A stretch of 60,929 nt of DNA from Streptomyces fulvoviolaceus (lineage in GTDB: Bacteria; Actinomycetota; Actinomycetes; Streptomycetales; Streptomycetaceae): positions 1 through 60,929 of the forward strand of contig NZ_JOEY01000061.1 in assembly GCF_000718165.1 (NCBI RefSeq). Reading direction: 5' to 3'. Below, piece by piece: positions 1 through 10,440 of the stretch (positions are counted from its first letter, which is position 1; the number at the start of each line of letters is the position of its first letter). Position numbers and translations under genes: made by a program. The notes beneath the pieces were generated by a model. That model ran no database searches and had not been told where the DNA came from. It saw only the letters and a program-made list of their open reading frames with translations.

Positions 1-1
1 G

Positions 2-73
2 CGGATCAACGTGCTGTTCGCGATGCTCCGCGACGGCACCTTCTACGAACCCCGAACCCCACGCCTCGCTTGA
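2..73 (+). CDS. IS110-family transposase, C-terminal end only (partial at window edge)
   Basis: The window opens inside a reading frame that ends after 23 codons. The last residues, including the stretch RINVLFAMLRDGTFYEP, are the typical ending of IS110/IS116/IS902 transposases, which use a DEDD catalytic domain. Nothing catalytic is visible because the rest lies upstream of the window, so it cannot be said whether the gene is intact. Confidence 0.6.
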   Translation, partial: RINVLFAMLRDGTFYEPRTPRLA

Positions 74-309
74 CGAAAGACATAGAGGCACCCCCCCCCG
101 CCTCCGCCTCGGTCACCTCGCCGCCGCAGCGGCTCTCAGCACCCCGGACGACTTCGGCACCCCACCCCCGCCTCCGACCGTCGCGGCCCTCCTGAACGCC
201 TCCCCCCGAGGACTGGGCCAACACCGCGGTGACCGCCACGGGCATTGGCAGACCCAACGGCTCCTCGGCGTTCGAACCCCCTGCCCAGGAGGGCTGTGGA
301 GCCGCTCGC

Positions 310-453
310 GACGTGCGCTGAGCACGCCCCGTGGCGCCAGAGGATGTGGCCTGGTGCTTGGTTCAGACGATGAGACAGCCGCAGGATCAGCCCGTGCAGG
401 CTCTCACCGGGACGTGGGATCAGGCTCCTGGGCAGCGGTTCGATCGGGGACAT
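310..453 (-). pseudogene. TniQ-like protein, N-terminal fragment
   Basis: The frame starts with an ATG and reads MSPIEPLPRSLIPRPGESL followed by a helix-rich stretch, matching the N-terminus of TniQ/TnsD-type target-selection proteins of Tn7/Tn5053-like transposons. The similarity fades after about 45 residues and the frame becomes low-complexity, so only the first part survives. It lies 10 bases after the stop of a TniB-like fragment on the same strand, the gene order expected for such transposons. Confidence 0.5.
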
Positions 454-463
454 CATGGTGGAT

Positions 464-690
464 TCAACTCGCGGCTTCGTCGGAGTGCTGCGGGCCGTGG
501 TCGTCGAAGACGGTGTTCCTACCGGCCTTGAGGGGCCTCGTCCGGCTGGTCGTCGGCTTGGGGGTTTCCGATTCACCGGTGTCGTCCGGGGCTTGGCCGA
601 TCCCGTGGGCGGGATTCTCACGGCCGATGATGATTCCGTCGAGGAGTGCCTTGTCGATCTCGCGACCATGCAGAGCGGCAGGGAAGAGGC
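464..690 (-). pseudogene. TniB-like ATPase, C-terminal fragment
   Basis: This short open stretch reads ALHGREIDKALLDGI and then a charged proline-rich tail. It resembles the C-terminal end of the AAA-type ATPase TniB, which works with TniA and TniQ. The ATP-binding part is missing; similarity begins abruptly near the right end of the feature. Its main support is position directly before the TniQ-like start, so the call is tentative. Confidence 0.4.
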
Positions 691-695
691 CGTCC

Positions 696-851
696 GTGTC
701 CCCCGCCCCCGCCAACCGCACCGCCCTGGCCGTCGCCTTCTTCGGCTCCGACCCGGTGGTCCTCGTCGCCGTCCAAGCGCCCGCGCTCATTCCCGCCCTG
801 TCCCTTGGCCTGGCCGCGTGGGCCGCGCTGTACGTCTTCCTGCGGCTGTGA
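696..851 (+). CDS. small hydrophobic protein (possible membrane peptide)
   Basis: A GTG preceded by a purine-rich GGAAGAGG at a suitable distance opens a 51-residue frame. Apart from its first residues it is strongly hydrophobic, with two segments able to cross a membrane (about residues 9-26 and 28-48). Short membrane peptides of this kind occur in transfer regions of actinomycete mobile elements, but no family is recognised. It overlaps the abrupt end of the TniB-like fragment and could be a chance frame. Confidence 0.25.
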   Translation: MSPAPANRTALAVAFFGSDPVVLVAVQAPALIPALSLGLAAWAALYVFLRL

Positions 852-1040
852 CACTTCGCCGTTCGACCGTCGCCCGCGGCGCCGAAGCCCACCTCGTGGT
901 CCGGCACACGGCGAGCCGGCGGTCCGCGGCAGGGTGACGCCGAGCGCCTGCGCGACATACCGCAACGCACCCGGTGTGCCCGGCACTCCTGCCGGCAGCA
1001 TCCTCAAATCACCGCACCACCCCGCACCACGGAGGCGGCC

Positions 1041-1448
1041 ATGGCCTGGAAGAAGAGGACAGCCGCCTAGAAAGCAGCCGGAGCCGACCGACGGCATGCC
1101 GAGAATCAGCGACGCACACAGCCCGTCTGGGGACCCGATGCGCCGCCCGTCCTGGTCGCCCCCGGCCTCGACCAGCCCTCACGGCCGCAACAGCTCGAGG
1201 AACGCTTTGAGGGCTTTCTCAGCCGACAGGTGCTGTACGGCTGGCGGGTCGAACACAGCATGCAGGACGCCGCCGTCCTCGGCTACGACGTGAAACGACA
1301 CCTCGGCTCCAGCGTGGCCGGCGGTTTTCTGCTGCTCGGCCCACTCGGCGCCCTCGCCGGAGCCGCCATGGCCGGCTCCCCTCTGACCCCACGCCGCATC
1401 CAGGTGTGGGTGGACAACACAGGCCACATCTGGGCCAAGGGCATCTGA
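1041..1448 (+). pseudogene. conserved small protein with an in-frame amber stop at codon 10
   Basis: An ATG with a strong GGAGG six bases upstream begins a frame reading MAWKKRTAA, then a TAG, and then about 125 further codons of protein-like sequence to a normal TGA. Downstream of the TAG is a charged segment, a region containing QLEERFEGFL, a hydrophobic glycine/alanine-rich segment (about residues 88-105) and the ending WVDNTGHIWAKGI. The TAG is one base change from GAG. Either the gene is dead, or a start further down is used; the best alternative is the GTG at 1230, which gives a 72-residue protein without a good ribosome binding site. Function unknown. Confidence 0.5.
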
Positions 1449-1562
1449 CCGGGCAGACCGCACGACCGTCCTCCGCGGCACTCATTCGCAGCCAGACCCG
1501 GGGCCCGGCTCTGCGCGGGCACCGGCCGGCCCGCCAGGAGCCCGAGGACGCCCGCACCATCA

Positions 1563-1598
1563 GGTACCCAAGCCGGTACCTGTACGGGTACCGTGGGG
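1563..1598 (+). promoter_or_regulatory. three phased GGTACC palindromes, likely operator of the toxin-antitoxin pair
   Basis: GGTACC occurs at 1563, 1575 and 1587, exactly 12 bases apart, and the array ends just before the antitoxin ATG. Small ribbon-helix-helix antitoxins typically bind tandem short palindromes on one face of the helix to repress their own operon. The spacing and position fit such an autoregulatory operator; binding itself is inference. Confidence 0.55.
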
Positions 1599-1600
1599 TT

Positions 1601-1807
1601 ATGCCCGCACTCAACGTGGAATTCAGCCCGGACGAGATGGCACGGCTGCGCGAGCGGGCCACCCTCGCCGGCAAGAGCCTCAAGCAGCACGTGCACGATG
1701 TCACTGTCCAGGAAGCCGACCGAATCGCCTTCGTCGAGGGCGCCGTCGCCGAGGCCGAACGCATCCTGCCCGGCGTCACCGACCGCTTCCCCGCCGGCCT
1801 GCGGTGA
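1601..1807 (+). CDS. antitoxin, ribbon-helix-helix-like
   Basis: This 68-residue acidic protein begins MPALNVEFSPDEMARLRERA, a short beta strand followed by a helix as in CopG/Arc-type ribbon-helix-helix proteins, and ends in a helical acidic tail that could bind a toxin. Its stop overlaps the GTG of the next gene by four bases, which implies translational coupling. There is only a weak GTGGGG very close to the ATG, so the transcript may be leaderless. The upstream repeat array is its probable binding site. Confidence 0.6.
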   Translation: MPALNVEFSPDEMARLRERATLAGKSLKQHVHDVTVQEADRIAFVEGAVAEAERILPGVTDRFPAGLR

Positions 1808-2187
1808 GTCCCATCATCCGTGTCGACGTCGGCTGGGTCCTGCAGATCCAGTCGGCACTCACTCCCCTCAACATCCCCATCGCCGACTGGGGCGCCCTCG
1901 CCTTCATGGCCGACCGCCACAAGTTCGAACGCGAACGCGGCGAGCTCTACTACGAGCAGGCGTCGGCCCGCGCGGCCACCTTCCTGCACACCGCCCTGCT
2001 GCTGCGCCCCTTCGCCGACTACAACCTCGTCATCGGCTGGGGCTGCACCCACCAGTACATGAGCGTCTCCGGCCAGCCGGTCCAGGCCAAGGACGACGAC
2101 CTCTTCGCGCTCGCCGGAGCAGTGCGCGCCCAGGAAGCAGACCTGCGGGACGTCGCTCAGCACCTCGAGACCTGGACAGCTGCCTGA
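1804..2187 (+). CDS. Fic/Doc-like toxin component with degenerate Fic motif
   Basis: The 127-residue product starts with IIRVDVGWVL and has a mid-protein histidine (TALLLRPFADYN...) in the place where Doc/Fic proteins carry HPFxxGNxR. Here the segment reads LRPFADYNLVIGWGC, so the catalytic His and the Gly-Asn-Lys/Arg part are not recognisable. Streptomycetes carry many short proteins of this type annotated as toxin components of Fic-family systems. Fic and Doc toxins modify targets by AMP or phosphate transfer; with the motif degraded, the activity here cannot be predicted. Confidence 0.55.
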   Translation: MSPIIRVDVGWVLQIQSALTPLNIPIADWGALAFMADRHKFERERGELYYEQASARAATFLHTALLLRPFADYNLVIGWGCTHQYMSVSGQPVQAKDDDLFALAGAVRAQEADLRDVAQHLETWTAA

Positions 2188-2310
2188 GCGTGCCGCCGGG
2201 GCGCGGCCTTCGGGAAGCCCAGGCAGCCGGCTGCCGGCCGGTCATCGCGGCCCTGATCCAGCGTTCGAACGCCCGGCAGCTGGCGGCCCTTCCGCGCGGG
2301 CAGGTCGGCG

Positions 2311-2856
2311 TCAGGCGCTGGATGTGCCGGGTGCCGGGTGCCCATCAGGCCGCCGGCCTGTGCCAGACCCCGTCCCGTGAGGCAGCGGAGGACGGCTGAC
2401 CGGCACCTGCGCCAGTCGGGTATGCCGAGGATCGACATGCAGCCGGGCGGCATTGATGAAGTTCAGCCGGGCGCCTTCCATGCGGTCCCGGGCAACTCGC
2501 CACACCTCCTCACCCGTTGCGGTCTGCTGGACGAACTGGTCGCTGTGATCCCAGAACACCTCGTCCATGGTTGCCGCAGCCGCAACGACAGCCGGACTGC
2601 CGACCAGCCAGATCGTTCCTAGCGCCACATTCCACGGCACCCAGTCCACCGATTCGCCCTCACACCACGCCCGCCGCAGGGCGAGCTGGATGCGGGTGGA
2701 CTCGGCCACGATCGCGGCGCACGCTTCGATCTGCTTGTCCCGGGACCAGTGCATACGCTCGGCCCGGCTGGTGAGCAGTGAGCCAGCCAGGACGCCGACC
2801 AGCGCAGCCGCCACCCCTCCGACGGTGGTCACGGTCGTAGCCCAGTCCCAAGACAT
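2311..2856 (-). CDS. membrane-anchored hypothetical protein
   Basis: The start ATG has a good GAAGGGAG ribosome binding site and gives a 181-residue protein. Residues 5-30 form one membrane segment, then a helical region beginning near [20 protein letters not shown] continues to about residue 150, and a basic, proline-rich tail follows. Streptomycete genomes contain many proteins of this plan (one membrane helix, then a cytoplasmic helical domain with a Trp-x-Arg-(D/E)-K motif), without known function. It converges with the toxin gene. Confidence 0.6.
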   Translation of the reverse strand: MSWDWATTVTTVGGVAAALVGVLAGSLLTSRAERMHWSRDKQIEACAAIVAESTRIQLALRRAWCEGESVDWVPWNVALGTIWLVGSPAVVAAAATMDEVFWDHSDQFVQQTATGEEVWRVARDRMEGARLNFINAARLHVDPRHTRLAQVPVSRPPLPHGTGSGTGRRPDGHPAPGTSSA

Positions 2857-2971
2857 CCGGCTCCCTTCGCGGCATTTGCTCCGGAGGGGTTTCCTGCCCG
2901 ATGGCGTCCCGCTGGTATGCACATGACGCGCCGCAAGAGGAGCGAACCGGCCACGCACAATTCGGGCTTGA

Positions 2972-5053
<2,082 letters not shown>

Positions 5054-5070
5054 GACGTTGTCTCGATTGG
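5054..5070 (+). repeat. left terminal inverted repeat of the IS5/NUDIX element
   Basis: Seventeen bases that match the inverted right end with two mismatches. They are preceded by TAA, the same three bases that follow the right end. Confidence 0.6.
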
Positions 5071-5131
5071 CGGCTCAAGTCACTTCCGCAACTAGGGCAC
5101 CGCCCGCGTCGGGATCGATAGTGTCCATGCC

Positions 5132-5536
5132 ATGGAGGAGATCGCGGTCAAGCGAGAAGCTGTGGTGGCTGTCCTGCAGAAGGACGGTCAGGTCCTGGTG
5201 ATCTTGCGGGGTCCGCAAGCACGGCAACCCGGCTACTGGGCCCCGCTCAGTGGCACGATCGAGCCGGGCGAGCAGCAGCAGGACACGCTGGTTCGCGAAG
5301 TGCACGAGGAGATCGGGCTACGCGTGACTCCCCTCGGCAAGGTCTGGGAGAGCACGACCGGGGACGGCACCTTCGTACTGCATTGGTGGACCGCCGAGGT
5401 CACGGGCGGAGAGCTCACGCTCGATCCAGGAGAGGTCAGCGAGGCTCGCTGGGTCACCGCCGAGGAGTTCGGCCAGTTGCAGCCGACGTTCGCGGGGGAT
5501 CGCTCCTTCTTCGCCGAGGTTCTCCCTACGCTGTGA
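5132..5536 (+). CDS. NUDIX hydrolase
   Basis: The 134-residue protein contains a full NUDIX box around residues 41-63: a glycine, five residues to a glutamate, seven residues to REVHEEIGL. This binds the metal that hydrolyses a nucleoside diphosphate linked to another group. The flanking strands are those of a single-domain NUDIX fold of normal length. The substrate cannot be told from sequence; MutT-like cleaning of oxidised nucleotides and general nucleotide-sugar hydrolysis are both possible. A GATAGT sequence lies close upstream and no ribosome binding site is obvious, so the mRNA may be leaderless. It lies inside the inverted repeats of an IS element and overlaps the transposase tail by 11 bases. 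Confidence 0.85.
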   Translation: MEEIAVKREAVVAVLQKDGQVLVILRGPQARQPGYWAPLSGTIEPGEQQQDTLVREVHEEIGLRVTPLGKVWESTTGDGTFVLHWWTAEVTGGELTLDPGEVSEARWVTAEEFGQLQPTFAGDRSFFAEVLPTL

Positions 5537-6350
5537 CGGTGGTTCGGCTGTCCGTGCTGCGGCGATAGCAGATCAGAGTGCTGGCGATGCCGACGAAGGC
5601 GAGGAAGTGCTCGGCCTTGCGCTCGTAGCGGCGGTGCAGCCGACGACAGCCATTCAGCCAGGACATCGTCCGCTCGATCACCCAACGATGCCGGCCCAGG
5701 CGCTCAGTCGGCTCGATGCCGCGGCGGGCGATGCGCGGCGCGATCTGCCGGCGGCGCAGCCAGCTGCGTAGGTGGTCAAAGTCGTAGCCCTTGTCGGCGT
5801 GCAGCTTGGCTGGGCGCCGACGGCGAGGCCCGTAGCGGGAGCGGATCGGCGGTATGCCACGCATCAGCGGCACCAGCGCCTGGCTGTCGAGCAGGTTGGC
5901 GCCGGAGATGCCCACCGAGATCGGTAACCCCGTTCCGGTCGCAGATCACGTGAATCTTCGACCCTAACTTGCCGCGATCGGTCGGATTCGGTCCCGTCAG
6001 GGACCCCCTTTGACCGCCCTCACGCTGACCGAGTCGATTGCGCACCGCGACCAGTCCAGCTCACCGTTCGCGCCGAGCCGGTCCAGTACCACCCGGTGCA
6101 GTTTGGCCCACACCCGAGCCTTGGGCCAGTCCGTGAAGCGTCGGCGCACGGTCTGCCAGGAGGCGCTAAAGATCGGCGGCAACTGCCGCCACGTGCAGCC
6201 GGATGTGGCCACGAAGATGATCGCCGCCAGCACCGCACGGTCATCACAGCGCCGCCGACCTCCTCCTTGTTCGCGAACCGGTGGCTCCGGCGCCACCTCC
6301 TCAAAGATCTCCCACAGCCCGTCCGGCACCAGCCGTTCAACTATGCCCAT
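5526..6350 (-). pseudogene. IS5-family (IS427-group) transposase, two frames plus a disabling insertion
   Basis: The first frame (MGIVERLVPDGLW to RAVKGG) carries the N-terminal domain and the first catalytic Asp (AIDSVSVRAVK). It passes to the -1 frame at an AAAGGGGG run near 6005, which is the usual programmed slippage site of this group. The second part (LTGPNPTDRGKLGSKIHV) is then broken near 5930, where four Cs on the plus strand stand for an expected three; removing one restores a normal reading NGLPISVGISGAN and the rest of the DDE domain (HADKGYD, ending with RRYERKAEHFLAF). The first shift is probably functional, the second is a real lesion or a sequencing error. Confidence 0.75.
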
Positions 6351-6370
6351 GCCAGAACAACGAGCCGGCA

Positions 6371-6387
6371 CCAATCAAGACATCGTC
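6371..6387 (-). repeat. right terminal inverted repeat of the IS5/NUDIX element
   Basis: Partner of the left repeat, with two mismatches in 17 positions. It is followed by TAA, the presumed target duplication. Confidence 0.6.
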
Positions 6388-6393
6388 TAACTC

Positions 6394-6411
6394 CACCCTC
6401 TTGAGGGGGTG
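6394..6411 (+). terminator. hairpin, probably the displaced ligA terminator
   Basis: CACCCTC and GGGGGTG pair around a TTGA loop, with one G-T pair. It would lie just after the ligA stop if the inserted element were removed, so it probably ended the ligA transcript. Confidence 0.4.
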
Positions 6412-6444
6412 CCCCACCTCACAAGCCCTGTGGGCGTGACCGGT

Positions 6445-7302
6445 TCAGGAGCTGATCGGTAGGTCCCTCCGTGCCTGCTCCAGGTCGGTCGCCCAAATCC
6501 ACAACCGGTGCTGGGGCGGCACCTGGTGGTAGCCGTAGAGGCCGACCTCGGTCAGCGTCCGCAGGTCCACGCACACCCGCTGGTAGGCCTGGCCGATCGC
6601 GTGGGCCGGATCGGTCAGTTCCCTGACGCCGAGCTTGATGCAAGCCCGGTACTCATATCCCAGCAGCAGGTCCTGCCCGACCTGGGCCCAGGCGCCGAGT
6701 TGCTGTGTCCAGGCCGCCTCCGCCTCGTCCAACAGCAGGTTCAAGTCCTTGGCGGGCGGGATGGAGGGGTAGATGAGGAAGGTGGCCGCCCAGCCGAGCG
6801 CCACCATGTCCAGGTTGAACGTGCGCCGACGGGGGTCGTCGCGTGGCGGCAGCGGATCGGAGGCGCTGCCGGTGAACCAGGGCGCGGTGTAGGCCAGCAG
6901 GCGTCCGTTGCCCTCGACGAGCTCACCGGTGGCGATCACGGCCATCTTGCGCTGGGAGCCGTCGGGACGGGCCAGACGGGTAGCCACCATGGCCGTATGC
7001 GCCTCGGCCGCCGCCTGGCCCGCGTCCTGATGGCGCTGCGCGGCGTCGGGGGTGATCCGGGAGACGAGATAGTCGCGCAGATCCTGCGGCAGCGCGTCGT
7101 ACGTGCCATCCACCAGCCGGGTCTTGGCGCGCTCCAGAGCAGCCTGGGCGGCGGCCGGGGCGCCACCAAAATGGCTTTCCGGGGTGTCGATGGACACCAT
7201 GCGGATGGCCATGGCGATGTTAGGAGTGTCGCCGTCGGTGACGCTCAAGAACCGGTACTCGTTGGCGGGCCGGCTAGGGCCCACGAAACCGAGATCAACC
7301 AC
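6445..7302 (-). CDS. thermonuclease (SNase)-like protein
   Basis: The GTG at 7302 is chosen because a strong GGGAGAG lies just upstream; the first possible start, 15 codons earlier, has no ribosome binding site. The 285-residue protein has the staphylococcal-nuclease signature near its start, VTDGDT followed by IRMVSIDTPES, which holds the calcium-binding and catalytic part of the fold. Later segments (RKMAVIATGELVEGNGRLLAY) also fit that domain. The C-terminal 110 residues are helical and of unknown role. No signal peptide is visible, so a cytoplasmic location is likely. Activity as a nuclease is inference because only the first motif is clear. Confidence 0.65.
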   Translation of the reverse strand: MVDLGFVGPSRPANEYRFLSVTDGDTPNIAMAIRMVSIDTPESHFGGAPAAAQAALERAKTRLVDGTYDALPQDLRDYLVSRITPDAAQRHQDAGQAAAEAHTAMVATRLARPDGSQRKMAVIATGELVEGNGRLLAYTAPWFTGSASDPLPPRDDPRRRTFNLDMVALGWAATFLIYPSIPPAKDLNLLLDEAEAAWTQQLGAWAQVGQDLLLGYEYRACIKLGVRELTDPAHAIGQAYQRVCVDLRTLTEVGLYGYHQVPPQHRLWIWATDLEQARRDLPISS

Positions 7303-7798
7303 AGCTGCTCTCCCGAAGGTTGGCCCGAGGCCGCGAGGGCGGGACACCCGGCAGAAGCATCACGGCTGATCAGGGGGTTTCGGTACAAGCCCGCCCGCCG
7401 GTGACATAGCGGTTCCTGGCTCCGGCATCCTCCAAACCTGCGCGGAGAGTTCTCACCCGCCGGCGGACGACGGCAGCAAGTAGGGCCAGAACTCATTGGG
7501 CGGGGCCACCACTCACTGATGAAGCCACGGTGTCGCCAACATCGGGGAACGTACCCCGGAGCGAAAGAGCAGTGCCACGCCGGCCAGCACGCGGTCGCAC
7601 CACGGTCTCAGGTGACGCTCCGTCACCGGGTCCACGCCGGACACCGCCAGGGCGCGGTGCCACTGCCATCTACTGGTCACACCAGGTGATCAACAGCCGA
7701 TGACGCCGTCGGCGTGACGTACCGTCGCGGCCGCAACCGCAGCGGCCCTTGCGGGGCTCTGGACCTGTGACCCGCAATTCGCCGGCGAGGAGACAGAA
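7303..7798. other. intergenic stretch without a recognisable gene
   Basis: About 500 bases separate two apparent genes. The frames here lack plausible starts with ribosome binding sites or have unlikely composition. It probably holds the divergent promoters for its neighbours, but I see no clear element. Confidence 0.4.
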
Positions 7799-8116
7799 AT
7801 GACCCCCTGGAGCAACGAGAGCCTCAGTTCGTGCGCCTTCGTCGACCCCTACGCCGCACATCCCAGTGACAATGCCTGGCCGACTCCCGCCCAGTCCTAC
7901 GATGACCTCGACTACTTCCTGCCGCCGCCCAACCCCGCTGACCGCCTCAGCTTCACTCTCACCCCCCACGACCAGCAACGCCTCGCCCTGCATGCGGCAC
8001 TCACCGTCGCCGGCATCCCCCCGATGCCCGAAGACCGTGCCGTCATCGACCAGCTCAGCACCCTTCCGGCAGACGTCAACAACACCCTCCAGCGCTGGCT
8101 GCACCACGCCCAATGA
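7799..8116 (+). CDS. hypothetical protein
   Basis: An ATG with GAGGAG nine bases upstream starts a 105-residue frame with normal streptomycete codon use. The first half is rich in Ser, Pro, Asp and aromatic residues; the second half, from about LTPHDQQRLALHAAL, looks helical and ends with a WLHHAQ tail. No family is recognised and there is no membrane or signal segment. A short GGCACC/GGTGCC hairpin 45 bases after its stop could end its transcript. Confidence 0.5.
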   Translation: MTPWSNESLSSCAFVDPYAAHPSDNAWPTPAQSYDDLDYFLPPPNPADRLSFTLTPHDQQRLALHAALTVAGIPPMPEDRAVIDQLSTLPADVNNTLQRWLHHAQ

Positions 8117-8161
8117 CATCACCGGCCCGCGGCCGGGCTCAAGCACGCCGACCGCGTTCGT

Positions 8162-8177
8162 GGCACCTCGGGGTGCC
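8162..8177 (+). terminator. small GC-rich hairpin downstream of a hypothetical gene
   Basis: GGCACC pairs with GGTGCC around a TCGG loop. It follows the 7799 gene on the same strand; there is no T-run, as is usual in high-GC actinomycetes. Confidence 0.3.
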
Positions 8178-8365
8178 CCAGCTCACACGGCAGGTGTTGC
8201 CAACAGCGGAACATCCAGCGGCAGTTGACCGTTCATCTGTATGTGGCCGCGGAGGGGACAGTGTCCCCGGGCCTCACCTACAGCCCATGGGGACGATCGT
8301 CCGGCTGAAGCCCCATGGAGCCTTCCGCCGAGAGGCGACCGCCCTCCGCGCGCCACCGCCTCATG

Positions 8366-8397
8366 GCCCCGGCTGGTCTCCCCCGTCCAGCCGGGGC
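8366..8397. terminator. strong inverted repeat, intrinsic terminator-like
   Basis: Eleven bases, GCCCCGGCTGG, pair perfectly with CCAGCCGGGGC around a ten-base loop and are followed by TTC. It stands in a 550-base stretch with no convincing gene, so it may be left from a deleted gene. I see nothing else in that stretch apart from the small hairpin at 8162. Confidence 0.45.
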
Positions 8398-8666
8398 TTC
8401 GCGTTGCCTGCCCGTCACGGGTCGAACGCCGCTATCGGGCGAGCGTGCCGTGCTGGCATTCCGGGACGTCGAAGTTCGACTCCTCCCCCAGGTCTTCAGT
8501 GCCTTGGTGGAGCTAGCGCCCTTGAACTTGATGAGGGAGTCTTCGCCATCTTCGAACATGCAGGTCGGAGGCTCTGGCGTGGCGCTCGCTCGCTCTCGCG
8601 GCCCACGGCCGGCGACGCCGTCCGCGAGGGCCGCAGCCAGGTCTACGTTGTATGTAGTGTGCGGAA

Positions 8667-9230
8667 ATGACGAGAAGCGAGCGGCTCGCGGACCAACTGG
8701 ACTGGTACTGGCACAAGAACCTGCGGCCGCGGCTGCACGGTCTTGCCGATGAGGAGTACTTCTGGGAGCCGGTGCGTGGCTGCTGGAGCATCCGCCCACG
8801 TGGCACGTCGGCCGCACCGATGTCGGCAGGTTCGGGGGAATGGACGATGGACTCCGCGTCCCCTGACCCGGTGCCGGCGCCGGTGACCACGATTGCCTGG
8901 CGGCTGGCGCACATCATCGTCTCCTGCCTGGGCTATCGGGTCGGATGGTACTTCGGCGGCCAGGACGTCGACTCCGAGACATTCGCCTACGCGGGGACCG
9001 CTGACGAGGCGCTAAAGCAGCTCGATGAGATGTATGGGAGATGGAACGCGGGGGTCCGCGAACTCTCGGACGCTGACCTGGAGAATCCGCCCACGGTGGG
9101 TCCCGAGCGGTTTCCCATGGAGAACAGGGTCCTGCACGTCAACAGGGAGCTGATCCATCACGGCGCCGAGATTTCCCTGCTGCGCGACCTCTACCGCTGG
9201 CAGGACGGAGCCGTACCGCGCCGAATATGA
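8667..9230 (+). CDS. DinB-family (DUF664-like) protein
   Basis: The 187-residue protein opens MTRSERLADQLDWYW, has TTIAWRLAHI in the middle and LIHHGAEISLLRDL near the end. This is the four-helix DinB/YfiT layout with three histidines (one in the middle helix, two near the C-terminus) that hold a metal ion. Members are often bacillithiol- or mycothiol-dependent transferases or stress-induced proteins of unknown reaction. Length is normal for the family and all three histidines are present, so the gene looks intact. Its tail runs toward the broken integrase-like gene on the other strand. Confidence 0.75.
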   Translation: MTRSERLADQLDWYWHKNLRPRLHGLADEEYFWEPVRGCWSIRPRGTSAAPMSAGSGEWTMDSASPDPVPAPVTTIAWRLAHIIVSCLGYRVGWYFGGQDVDSETFAYAGTADEALKQLDEMYGRWNAGVRELSDADLENPPTVGPERFPMENRVLHVNRELIHHGAEISLLRDLYRWQDGAVPRRI

Positions 9231-10440
9231 CTTTCCGGTAACCGGCGGTCGAGGTCGGTCTGCAGGAGGTTGACGAGCTGTCCGCGCAGGAGAGCGTGGA
9301 TGGTGACGACGGCGACCATGATGCCGTCGCGGGGGTCGTGGAGGCGGTCGAGAAGACCGGCAATGCCGTCGGAGGGCAGCGAGGCGGGCAGAGATCGGCT
9401 GCTGGCGAGAGAGACGCTGCGGGCGGGATCGCGAAAGACTAGGCGTTCGGGTTTGAGGGCCCTGATCAGGGAGCGTAGTGAGGTGTGTAGACGGCGGGCC
9501 TGATCGCCGCGGAGCGAGCCCAGGGCGTCCTCGATGTGCTTCTTGGTGATCTCGCGGGGATCGGTTAGCCCAGCGACGCACCACGCTTGGAGGGTGGGCA
9601 GGACGGCGACCACGTAGTTTTCGACGGTCTTGGGGCTGCGGAACCGGCTGGGGGCGCTGCCCTGGCCCAGGAGCACGTCGATGAACGTGTGCACCGCGCC
9701 GGAGAAGGCCGGGTGGCTGATGATGGAGGCGTGGTGTCGAGCGCGGGCGATGCACGGGTCGCTGGGCGGTTGGGCTTCGAGAAGGCCGCGCAGGCGGAGG
9801 TAGTTGATGACACGGGCGCCCTGGAGGCTGGCGCGCATTGAGGCCAAGGCCCGGATGTCCGTCTCGCGGATGGGGACGCCAGTGCCGAGGTGCCCCGTCA
9901 CGATGCGCAGGGTGCGGATGCTGCCACTGAACGAGTCGGGTTCCATCCGCGACTGCGCATGTAGGCGGTGAAGTCGGCGAGCAGCCTGGAAGCCTGTGCG
10001 GTGAGGGCGGCGGCCTGGTGTTGTCCAGACGGGTCCAATCCCGAGGCGGGGCCGCGAAGAGCTCCAACTGAGCCTGGTCGAGGAGATGCTCGGACAGTTG
10101 GCGTGCGGACTCTGACCGGGCGCGGGCGCGGCGGCGTTTGAGGGCGAAGCGGCCTTGGAGCGGCGCCGTGCCGGGCAGCTGGCGCCCGGTTGCCAGCCCG
10201 GCTGGATGGGGACGGGCGAACCACAGTTGGTCGCCGTTCTTCATCGCGACCTGGGCGGTGTCGGCTTCAGTTTCGGCGACGATGATCCGGCACATGCGGC
10301 ACATCCCGCCGCTGAGCATCAGCGTTCGGTTACAGCGGCCGCACTCGGCTTCCCTACCACCGCGCTTGCGCATCTCAAAGCACCAGTTGGTGCACGGCAC
10401 GCGGCGGTCGTTCGCCCAGGCCAGACAGTGAGCGCAATGC
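9231..10440 (-). pseudogene. zinc-finger/tyrosine-recombinase-like protein, frameshifted and truncated
   Basis: Three frames join into one ancestral protein. The first, down to about 10030, has Cys-rich motifs (CAHC, CTNWC, CGRC, CRMC) like a double zinc ribbon and a helical part ending ELFAAPPRDW. The second reads LLADFTAYMRSRGWNP. The third, from about 9940, reads GSIRTLRIVTGHLG through LHTSLRSLIRALKPERLVFRDPAR to VTIHALLRGQLVNLL, matching a streptomycete group of integrase-like proteins with an N-terminal zinc finger. The C-terminal catalytic domain with the tyrosine is absent. Two frameshifts and a 3' truncation make it non-functional. Confidence 0.55.

Larger units (their letters stand above)
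5054..6387. mobile_element. IS5-type (IS427-like) element enclosing a NUDIX gene
   Basis: Read inward, the left end is GACGTTGTCTCGATTGG and the right end is GACGATGTCTTGATTGG, matching at 15 of 17 positions. Both ends are flanked directly outside by TAA (5051-5053 and 6388-6390), a three-base target duplication acceptable for this group. No better left end is visible between the transposase stop and the NUDIX gene. The element therefore seems to contain both the transposase and a NUDIX hydrolase gene. Its insertion point is the stop codon of ligA, whose terminator-like hairpin now lies beyond the right end. Confidence 0.6.

Noticed and set aside
8455..8495. tRNA-like T-arm (AAGTTCGACTCCT) that might mark an attachment site
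   Set aside because: No stem pairing around it and no other tRNA arms nearby.
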